64,000 nucleotides of DNA from Actinoplanes campanulatus (GTDB lineage: Bacteria > Actinomycetota > Actinomycetes > Mycobacteriales > Micromonosporaceae), in the NCBI RefSeq assembly GCF_014647795.1, contig NZ_BMPW01000007.1, positions 62,001 to 126,000 of the forward strand, written 5' to 3'. Below are positions 9,435-15,556 of this stretch, piece after piece. The number at the start of each line of letters is the position of its first letter. The first letter of the stretch is position 1. The translations under genes and the position numbers were made by a program. The notes beneath the pieces were generated by a model. That model was not told where the DNA came from and searched no databases. It was given only the letters and a program-made list of their open reading frames with translations.

Positions 9435-9474
9435 TGGCGCCACCTCCGGGATCACGCGTAGGCTCACGCTACCG

Positions 9475-9492
9475 ACCAAGCACTTGCTTGGT
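9475..9492. promoter_or_regulatory. KstR2-type operator between fadE30 and fadD3
   Basis: ACCAAGCACTTGCTTGGT has 8-base palindromic arms around a CT centre. Its first 14 bases (9475-9488) fit the published KstR2 motif AnCAAGnnCTTGnT at every fixed position. A TATCTT hexamer at 9501-9506 may be the -10 of fadD3. No kstR2 gene is in the window. The site puts the fadE30 and fadD3 operons under the HIP-CoA-responsive branch of control. Confidence 0.85.
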
Positions 9493-9528
9493 AAAGCTCC
9501 TATCTTGGCAAGCCTCTTTGGGGGTCCC

Positions 9529-11028
9529 ATGGAGACCGTCCCGGCGGCGCTGGCACGGGCGGCGCTCGAATTCGGCAGGCATCCGGCCCTGGTCGATCCG
9601 CACGTGCGCCGATGGGATTTCGCCGGGCTGCACGACGAGGTCGTCACGGTGGCGCGCGCGCTGATCGCGTCCGGGATCGAGCCGGGCGACCGGGTCGCGA
9701 TCTGGGCCCCCAACAGCGCCCGGTGGATGCTGTCCGCGCTCGGCGTCCTCTACGCGGGCGGCACGCTGGTGCCGGTCAACACCCGCTTCACCGCGGTCGA
9801 GGCGGCCGACGTGATCGGCCGCAGCGGGGCGCGCGGCCTCATCGTCACCGGCCCGTTCCTCGGCACCGACCGGCTCGCCTCGCTGCGCGAGAGCGGCGCC
9901 GGGCTGCCGCCGTTCGTGCTCGCGCTGCCCGAGTGGGACGCCTTCCGGGAGCGGTCCGGCGAGGTGCCGCGCGACGCGGCAGAGGAGCGGGCTTCAGCGG
10001 TACGGCCGGACGACGTCAGCGACATCCTCTACACCTCCGGGACGACCGGCCGCAGTAAGGGCGCGATGAGCGCGCACCGGCAGTCGCTCGGCGTGGCCCG
10101 GGCGTGGGCGCGGATCGGCGGGCTCGACATCCGCGACCGGTACCTGGTGGTCAACCCGTTCTTCAACAGCTTCGGGCTGAAGGCCGGCATCCTGGCCTGT
10201 CTGGTCAGCGGGGCCACCGTGGTGCCGCAGGCGGTGTTCGACGTGCCCCGGACCCTCGATCTGATCGAGACCGAGCGGATCAGTGTGCTGCCCGGGCCGC
10301 CGACGCTCTACATCGGGCTGCTCGACCATCCGGTCCGGGGTGGGCGTGACCTGCGGTCCCTGCGCCTGGCCGTGACCGGGGCGGCCACCGTCCCGCCCGT
10401 GCTGGTCGAGCGGATCCGCGACGAGCTGGGGTTCGCCACCGTGCTCACGGCGTACGGGCTGACCGAGGCCGTGGTGGCGACCATGTGCCGGCCCGGCGAC
10501 GACACCCGGACCGTGGCGTTCACCAGCGGACGGGCCGCCGCCGACTTCGAGGTGCGGATCGCCGGGAAGGACGGCGAGGTGCTGCTGCGCGGGCCCAACG
10601 TGATGCTCGGCTACCTCGACGACCCGGCCGCCACCGCGGAGGCGATCGACCCGGACGGGTGGCTGCACACCGGCGACGTGGGGACCCTGGACGACGCCGG
10701 GAATCTGACCATCACCGACCGGCTCAAGGACATGTACGTGTGCGGCGGCTTCAACGTCTACCCGGCCGAGGTGGAGCGGGCCCTGGCCGCCCTGCCCGGG
10801 GTGTCCGAGGCGGCCGTCGTCGGGGTGCCGGATCCACGGCTCGGCGAGGTCGGGCGGGCGTACGTGGTGGCCCGTCCCGGACACGAGCTGACCGCCGAGC
10901 AGGTGATCGGCTTCTGCCGGGAGCGGCTGGCCGGCTTCAAGGTGCCCCGGTCGGTCGTCTTCCCGGACGGGTTGCCGCACAACGCGAGCGGCAAGGTGCT
11001 CAAGTACCGGCTGCGGGAGTCCACATGA
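9529..11028 (+). CDS. fadD3: HIP-CoA ligase FadD3
   Basis: A 499-residue ANL-superfamily acyl-CoA ligase. It has the ATP-binding loop YTSGTTGRSKG, the motif AYGLTEA, the hinge region DRLKDMYVCGGFNVYPAE and the C-terminal catalytic lysine in ASGK. It closely follows M. tuberculosis FadD3, which activates the propionate side chain of the bicyclic HIP intermediate so that rings C/D can be degraded. The ATG at 9529 has GGGG 5 bases upstream and gives the N-terminus TVPAALAR seen in FadD3. Its stop overlaps the start of the second MIRU-like element as ATGA. Confidence 0.93.
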   Translation: METVPAALARAALEFGRHPALVDPHVRRWDFAGLHDEVVTVARALIASGIEPGDRVAIWAPNSARWMLSALGVLYAGGTLVPVNTRFTAVEAADVIGRSGARGLIVTGPFLGTDRLASLRESGAGLPPFVLALPEWDAFRERSGEVPRDAAEERASAVRPDDVSDILYTSGTTGRSKGAMSAHRQSLGVARAWARIGGLDIRDRYLVVNPFFNSFGLKAGILACLVSGATVVPQAVFDVPRTLDLIETERISVLPGPPTLYIGLLDHPVRGGRDLRSLRLAVTGAATVPPVLVERIRDELGFATVLTAYGLTEAVVATMCRPGDDTRTVAFTSGRAAADFEVRIAGKDGEVLLRGPNVMLGYLDDPAATAEAIDPDGWLHTGDVGTLDDAGNLTITDRLKDMYVCGGFNVYPAEVERALAALPGVSEAAVVGVPDPRLGEVGRAYVVARPGHELTAEQVIGFCRERLAGFKVPRSVVFPDGLPHNASGKVLKYRLREST

Positions 11029-11105
11029 GCGAGCTTGCGAGCGAATCATTGAGCTCAGTCATGAACTCATTGCGACGCCGGAGCGCAGCGGAGGTGGCGC
11101 AATGA
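11025..11105 (+). repeat. MIRU-like 77-bp coupling element, copy 2, between fadD3 and enoyl-CoA hydratase
   Basis: The clearest copy. Its ATG overlaps the fadD3 stop (ATGA at 11025), it reads 26 sense codons, and its TGA overlaps the next gene's start (ATGA at 11102). Distance from one ATGA to the other is exactly 77 bp, as in the other full copies. Over most of its length it is nearly identical to copy 1; differences cluster in the middle. GGAGG near the 3' end serves the downstream gene. Confidence 0.92.
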
Positions 11106-11986
11106 GCGAGGTCGTCCTCTATGAACGGCGTGGGCCGGTCGGCCTGGTCACGATGAACCGGCCGCGCTACCGGAACGCGCAGAACTCGGCGATGACGTAC
11201 GCCCTGGACGACGCGTTCACGACGGCGGTCGACGACCCGGAGGTGGCCGTCATCGTGCTGGCCGGGGCGGGCGACCACTTCTCCGCCGGGCACGACATCG
11301 GCACCCCCGAACGGGACGCCGACACACCTTTCCCGCGCCGGGCGGTGACCTGGTGGGACCACACCGGACGGGACGGCGCCGACCGCAGGTACGCCCGCGA
11401 GATGGAGGTCTACCTGGGCATGTGCCGGCGGTGGCGGGAGATCCCGAAACCGTCCATCGCGATGGTGCAGGGCGCCTGCGTGGCCGGTGGGCTCATGCTG
11501 GCCTGGGTGTGCGACCTGATCGTGGCCGCCGAGGACGCGTTCTTCGCCGACCCGGTGCTGCGCATGGGCATCCCCGGCGTCGAGTACTTCGCCCACCCGT
11601 GGGCGCTCGGGCCGCGCTTCGCCCGGGAGGTGCTGTTCACCGGCGATCGTTTCGGGGCCCGGCGGGCGTACGAGGTGGGCATGGTCAACCGGGTCGTGCC
11701 CCGGGACGCTCTCGAGCCGGAGACGTTCGCGCTGGCCGCGAAGGTCGCCGCGATGCCGTCGTTCGGGCTGGCGCTGGCCAAGCGGGCGGTCAACCTGTGC
11801 GAGGACCAGATGGGCATGCGCGCCGGCATGGACACGGTCTTCGGGCTGCACCACGTCGCCCACTCCCACAACGCGGAGACCACCGCCGACCCGCTGGCCG
11901 GACTGACCCCCGCCACCATGAAGGCCGCCGCCTCCCCCACCTCTCCGGCAGCGCCCGGCGCCGACATGGGCGGGGTGGCGGAGTGA
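11102..11986 (+). CDS. Enoyl-CoA hydratase / crotonase-family protein of the ring C/D module
   Basis: A 294-residue crotonase-fold protein. The first oxyanion segment is GDHFSAGHDIG (near residue 62), and the second is GACVAGGLMLAW (near residue 127). An aspartate lies in ADPVLRMGIPG, and the C-terminal tail is polar. It is longer than EchA20 (about 250 residues) and should not be equated with it. It lies in the fadD3-fadE31-fadE32-fadE33 operon, joined by an ATGA overlap to the upstream repeat peptide and by GTGA to fadE31. The step it catalyses in HIP catabolism cannot be read from sequence. Confidence 0.82.
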   Translation: MSEVVLYERRGPVGLVTMNRPRYRNAQNSAMTYALDDAFTTAVDDPEVAVIVLAGAGDHFSAGHDIGTPERDADTPFPRRAVTWWDHTGRDGADRRYAREMEVYLGMCRRWREIPKPSIAMVQGACVAGGLMLAWVCDLIVAAEDAFFADPVLRMGIPGVEYFAHPWALGPRFAREVLFTGDRFGARRAYEVGMVNRVVPRDALEPETFALAAKVAAMPSFGLALAKRAVNLCEDQMGMRAGMDTVFGLHHVAHSHNAETTADPLAGLTPATMKAAASPTSPAAPGADMGGVAE

Positions 11987-13146
11987 ATCTCGACCTCGAC
12001 GAGGCGGCGGTCCGTTTCCGGGACGAGGTGCGGGACTGGCTGGCGGCCAACGTCCCGGCCGGCCCCCTGCCGGGAGTGGACACCACTGCCGGGGATCTCG
12101 CGCATCGGTCCTGGGAGCGGCGGCTCGCGGCGGCCGGGCTGGCGGCGGTGGGATGGCCGGCCGAATACGGCGGGCGGGCGGCGCCACCCCTGCACACGCT
12201 GCTGTTCGACGAGGAGTACCACGCCGCCGGAGCACCGGTGCGAATCGGGCAGAACGGCCTGTTCCTGCTGGCTCCGACGCTGCTGGCGCACGGCACGGCC
12301 GAACAGTGCGCCCGGATCCTCCCGCCGATGGCCCGCGCCGAGCAGGTGTGGGCGCAGGCATGGTCAGAACCGGACGCGGGCAGCGATCTGGCCGCCCTCC
12401 GTTCCCGGGCCCGGCGGGTCGACGGCGGCTGGTCGCTGTCCGGCCAGAAGACGTGGAGCTCCCGGGCGGTGGTGGCGGACCGGGCGTTCGGGCTGTTCCG
12501 GTCGGCGCCCGGGGAGCGGCGGCATCGGGGCCTGACGTACCTGATGTTCGATCTGCGGGCGCCGGGCGTGACGGTCCGGCCGGTCCGGCAGCTCGACGGC
12601 GCGGCCGGGTTCGCCGAGATCTTCCTGGACGACGTCTTCGTGCCGGACGCCGACGTGATCGGCGAACCGGGCGACGGCTGGCGGGTCGCGATGAGCACCG
12701 CCGCCCACGAGCGTGGCCTCTCCCTGCGCGGGCCGGGCCGTTTCACCGCCGCCGCCGACCGTCTGGTCCAGCTCTGGCTCCACCCCCGGCCGGCTCCCAG
12801 GGCTGTCTCAAAGCCCCCGAAACAGCCCTGGGAGCCAGCCGAGCAGGATCGGCACGGGGATCGGGTGGCGGGCGCGTGGATCAGAGCACGCGCGTACCGG
12901 ATGGCGGCGTATGCCTCGCTCGAGCGACCGGTGCCGCCGAGCGCGACCAAACTCTTCTGGTCCGAACTGGACGTGCTCCTTCACGAGACGGCCCTGGACA
13001 TGCTCGGCCCGCTCGCCGAGACGGATCCGGAGTGGACCGCGGGCTACCTGTTCTCGCTGGCCGGGCCGATCTACGCGGGCACGAACGAGATCCAGCGGGA
13101 CACCCTCGCCCAGCGGGTCCTGGGACTCCCCCGGGAGCCGCGATGA
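11983..13146 (+). CDS. fadE31: Acyl-CoA dehydrogenase FadE31, with an inserted palindrome
   Basis: A 387-residue acyl-CoA dehydrogenase matching M. tuberculosis FadE31 (WAQAWSEPDAGSDLAALRS, FGEIFLDDVFVPD-like block, AGPIYAGTNEIQR). It starts GTG, overlapping the upstream stop. Between LVQLW and DRVAGAWI it has about 20 extra residues, rich in P and K (RAVSKPPKQPWEP), that the remembered mycobacterial protein lacks. The bases encoding them form a perfect 15-bp inverted repeat related to intergenic palindromes in this window. FadE31 is expected to pair with FadE32 or FadE33 as a heteromeric dehydrogenase in ring C/D degradation. Confidence 0.9.
   Translation: MNLDLDEAAVRFRDEVRDWLAANVPAGPLPGVDTTAGDLAHRSWERRLAAAGLAAVGWPAEYGGRAAPPLHTLLFDEEYHAAGAPVRIGQNGLFLLAPTLLAHGTAEQCARILPPMARAEQVWAQAWSEPDAGSDLAALRSRARRVDGGWSLSGQKTWSSRAVVADRAFGLFRSAPGERRHRGLTYLMFDLRAPGVTVRPVRQLDGAAGFAEIFLDDVFVPDADVIGEPGDGWRVAMSTAAHERGLSLRGPGRFTAAADRLVQLWLHPRPAPRAVSKPPKQPWEPAEQDRHGDRVAGAWIRARAYRMAAYASLERPVPPSATKLFWSELDVLLHETALDMLGPLAETDPEWTAGYLFSLAGPIYAGTNEIQRDTLAQRVLGLPREPR
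12792..12836. repeat. Palindromic repeat inside fadE31 coding sequence
   Basis: Arms GGCTCCCAGGGCTGT (12792-12806) and ACAGCCCTGGGAGCC (12822-12836) are perfect complements around a 15-base loop. The core CTGTCTCAA and the right flank AGCCAGCCG recur in the intergenic palindrome at 24331-24374. The element keeps the fadE31 frame open. Confidence 0.85.
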
Positions 13147-13180
13147 GACGGGAACCGTGATGAGACGGGAGCCGCGATGA
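13132..13180 (+). repeat. Tandem triplicated RBS/ATGA junction between fadE31 and fadE32
   Basis: The segment GGGAGCCGCGATGAGAC-like repeats: ATGAGACGGGAACCGTG (13143-13159), ATGAGACGGGAGCCGCG (13160-13176), then the true fadE32 start ATGAGACTGG (13177). Each unit is 17 bp and includes a GGGA-type ribosome-binding site and a start codon overlapping a stop. The units encode mini-ORFs of 5 and 6 residues (MRREP, MRREPR). This looks like slippage duplication of a coupling site. Confidence 0.75.
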
Positions 13181-14187
13181 GACTGGCGCCCTCGACGGAA
13201 CAGCTCGCGTTCGCGGCGGCCCTGCACGGCCTGTTGGCGGCCGCCGACCTGCCGAAGGTGTCGACGGCGTGGGCGGACGGCGATCCGGGAGCGGGGCGGG
13301 CGCTGTGGTCGGCGCTGGCCGGGGCCGGGGTGACCGGGCTCCTCGTACCGGAACGCTGGGGCGGACAGGACGCCGGCCCGGACGATCTGATCGTCGCGTG
13401 CGAGGAACTGGGCCACCACGCCGTTCCCGGCCCGCTCGCCGAGTCGATCGCCGCCGTCCCGGCCCTGCTGACCGCCGCCGCGACCCGGCCCGGCCCGCGG
13501 GAGTGGCTTGCGGCGCTGGCCGAGGGCAGGCTGACGGCCTCACTGGTGGCGCCGCCGTGGCTGCCGCTCGCGGCCGACGGGGACAGCGCGGATCTGATCC
13601 TGGTGGCCGACGGCGCCGAGATCCGGCAGGGCCACGCCCGATCGGTGCTCCCCTCGCTGAATCCCGCCCGGCGACTGTCCGAGGTGACGCCCGGCGAGCT
13701 GATCGCTTCCGGACAGGACTCGCGACGGGCGATGGAACTCGGCGCCCTGGCCTGCTCGGCGCAGTTGCTCGGCGCGGCGCGGGCGCTGCTGGAGAGGTCG
13801 GTCGACCACGCGAAACAGCGGGCGCAGTTCGGCCGGCCGATCGGCTCGTTCCAGGCGGTGCGCCATCAACTGGCCGACGTCGCGGTGGCGATCGAATTCG
13901 CCCAACCGCTCCTGTACGCCGCCGCCGTCGCCCTGAGATCCGGGCCCGGCCCGCTGGACGTGTCGGCGGCGAAGGTGACCTGCGGGGAGGCCGCACGGCT
14001 GGCCGCCCGGGTGGCGCTACAGGTCCACGGGGCGGTCGGGTACACGCGGGAGCACGGGCTCTGGCGCTGGCTCGGCCTGGTGCGGGTACTGGATCTCGCC
14101 TGGGGCACGCCGTCCTGGCACCGGGCCCGGATCCTCACCGGCCTGGCGGGCGCCGGCACATCCCTACCGGACGGAGGGTTTGATTAA
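13177..14187 (+). CDS. fadE32: Acyl-CoA dehydrogenase FadE32
   Basis: A 336-residue acyl-CoA dehydrogenase subunit of the short, FAD-domain-variant type. It has the block LLVPERWGGQDAGP, the RAQFGRPIGSFQAVRHQLAD signature, and the late QVHGAVGYTREHGLW. Order and length fit FadE32 of the KstR2 regulon. Such proteins form heterotetramers with a partner; FadE31 is the likely one. The start overlaps the stop of a 6-codon mini-ORF created by the duplicated junction. The gene is followed by a mobile-element remnant instead of directly by fadE33. Confidence 0.82.
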   Translation: MRLAPSTEQLAFAAALHGLLAAADLPKVSTAWADGDPGAGRALWSALAGAGVTGLLVPERWGGQDAGPDDLIVACEELGHHAVPGPLAESIAAVPALLTAAATRPGPREWLAALAEGRLTASLVAPPWLPLAADGDSADLILVADGAEIRQGHARSVLPSLNPARRLSEVTPGELIASGQDSRRAMELGALACSAQLLGAARALLERSVDHAKQRAQFGRPIGSFQAVRHQLADVAVAIEFAQPLLYAAAVALRSGPGPLDVSAAKVTCGEAARLAARVALQVHGAVGYTREHGLWRWLGLVRVLDLAWGTPSWHRARILTGLAGAGTSLPDGGFD

Positions 14188-14190
14188 CGT

Positions 14191-14509
14191 CATCCCCACG
14201 GATAAATCCGGGGGATTTCCCAGCTCAGACCGCATCCGACCCACCACCCCGAAGGGAGTCAAGCCGCATGTCTTACATCGTCAGCACTGGCACGGTCACG
14301 CTCCGCCGTGGCAAAACTTCGACAACACGCATTCATTCCAGCCGGTTTGGTTCTCACCGGCCGGACGTGGCGAACGTTAGCACATCTGTTCACTTGCGCC
14401 CCACGGGTGGGACGCCGGATCCGCCTCGGCGGCGAACCGGCTTTCCGTGTCCTGCTCCGCAGGGAATCCGTTTCCTCCCCACGGCTGAAGCCGGGGGTTT
14501 CCACGGAGG
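14191..14509. mobile_element. IS200/IS605-like non-autonomous remnant between fadE32 and fadE33
   Basis: The interval is bounded by two similar hairpins in the same orientation: CCCCACGGATAAATCCGGGGG (14194-14214, 21 bases with a one-base mismatch in the stem) and the related CCCCACGGCTGAAGCCGGGGG around 14477-14497. The second is followed by TTTCCACGGAGG. Subterminal hairpins of this form are typical of IS200/IS605 (TnpB) element ends in actinomycetes. No TnpA or TnpB reading frame is present; the open frame from 14268 has no recognisable domain. The right edge supplies GGAGG 6 bases before fadE33. Confidence 0.55.
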
Positions 14510-14515
14510 TTTTCG

Positions 14516-15478
14516 ATGATCGAGGAGCGTGCGGCTCTGCGGGCGGCGGTGCGGGACCTGGCCGGTGGCCATGCGGCACGGGACGGGTTCGACGCGGGGT
14601 TGTGGGGGCGGCTCTGCAAGGAGATCGGCGTGGCGGGGCTGACGGTTCCGGAGCGGTACGGCGGCTCCGGCGCCACCCTGACCGAGGCGGCCGTGGTGCT
14701 GGAGGAGCTGGGGCGGCAGCTGACCCCCGGCCCGATGCTGGGGTGCGGGGTGCTGGCCACGCATCTGCTGCTGCGGTCCGGTGACACCCGGCTTCTTCCC
14801 GGGATCTGCGCCGGGGCACGGATCGTGGCGGTGGCCTGGGAGGGGTCCGGGAGCGCCGCGGACGGGCTGGTCAGCGGCTCGTTCTCCGACGTCCTGGACC
14901 TGGCGATCGCGGACACGCTGCTGGTGGCGTTGCCGACCGGGCTGTACGAGGTCGATCCCAGGAGCGCCGAACCGCTGACGGTCGACACGTTCGATCCGAC
15001 GCGGCCGTTGAGCGCGATCCGGCTCGACCGGGTGCCCGGGCGGCGTCTCGGGGAGGCGGCGCCGATCCGGGATCTGGCCATGGTGGCGCTGGCCGCCGAG
15101 CAGACCGGCACGGCGGAACGGGCACTCGAGCTGACGGTCGAGTACGTGCGGGTGCGGCATCAGTTCGGGCGGCCGATCGGGTCGTTCCAGGTGCTGCAGC
15201 ACCGGCTGGCCGAGGCGTACCTCCGGGTGCAGGCGGCCCGGTCGGCGGCGAACGCGGCGCTCACGGGCGGCGGCGCCGAGGCCACCATCGCGAAGATCCA
15301 CTGCTCGGAGACGCTGCGGGCGGTGGCCGCCGAGATGGTGCAGATGCACGGCGGCCTGGCGATCACCTGGGAACACGACGCACACCTCTACCTGCGGCGG
15401 GCCTGGGCGTCGGCCCGGCTGTTCGGGCAGCCGTCCGACCATGTCACCCGGCTGGCGTCGTCCCTGTTGGACGGTTGA
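14516..15478 (+). CDS. fadE33: Acyl-CoA dehydrogenase FadE33
   Basis: A 320-residue acyl-CoA dehydrogenase subunit. It has GLTVPERYGGSGATLTEA (near residue 43), VRHQFGRPIGSFQVLQHRLAEAY (near residue 210) and MHGGLAITWEHDAHLY near the end. Length and position fit FadE33, the last dehydrogenase of the fadE31-32-33 set. The ATG has GGAGG 6 bases upstream, lying in the edge of the IS200/IS605-like remnant. A hairpin right after the stop probably ends the operon. Confidence 0.82.
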   Translation: MIEERAALRAAVRDLAGGHAARDGFDAGLWGRLCKEIGVAGLTVPERYGGSGATLTEAAVVLEELGRQLTPGPMLGCGVLATHLLLRSGDTRLLPGICAGARIVAVAWEGSGSAADGLVSGSFSDVLDLAIADTLLVALPTGLYEVDPRSAEPLTVDTFDPTRPLSAIRLDRVPGRRLGEAAPIRDLAMVALAAEQTGTAERALELTVEYVRVRHQFGRPIGSFQVLQHRLAEAYLRVQAARSAANAALTGGGAEATIAKIHCSETLRAVAAEMVQMHGGLAITWEHDAHLYLRRAWASARLFGQPSDHVTRLASSLLDG

Positions 15479-15501
15479 CCCGATCCGGCCCGAGGATCGG
15501 G
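15479..15501. terminator. Hairpin after fadE33
   Basis: CCCGATCC (15479-15486) pairs with GGATCGGG (15494-15501) across a 7-base loop, directly after the fadE33 stop. There is no T-run, so termination efficiency is uncertain. Confidence 0.5.
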
Positions 15502-15540
15502 ACGGGTGAATCGGCGGGCGGTGCGGCGTGCGCGCGGCGA

Positions 15541-15556
15541 CTAGCATGATCCGGTG
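15541..15556 (+). promoter_or_regulatory. -10 box and leaderless start of the kinase gene
   Basis: TAGCAT at 15541-15546 fits the actinobacterial -10 pattern TAnnnT and lies 7 bases before the GTG at 15554. No Shine-Dalgarno is visible. Transcription probably starts at the GTG, giving a leaderless mRNA. Confidence 0.5.

Noticed and set aside
9434-9450. Possible solo end of the 77-bp element before fadE30
   Set aside because: The bases before the fadE30 GTG (CGGAGGTGGCGC) match the element's last 12 bases, but nothing of the rest is present. A Shine-Dalgarno plus GC-rich spacer can give this by chance.
11102-11986. Naming the enoyl-CoA hydratase echA20
   Set aside because: At 294 residues it is longer than EchA20 as I recall it, and the neighbourhood differs; sequence alone does not support the symbol.
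14268-14519. Open frame of 83 codons inside the IS200/IS605-like remnant
   Set aside because: No recognisable transposase or TnpB domain; composition is that of a chance frame, and it overlaps both hairpins.
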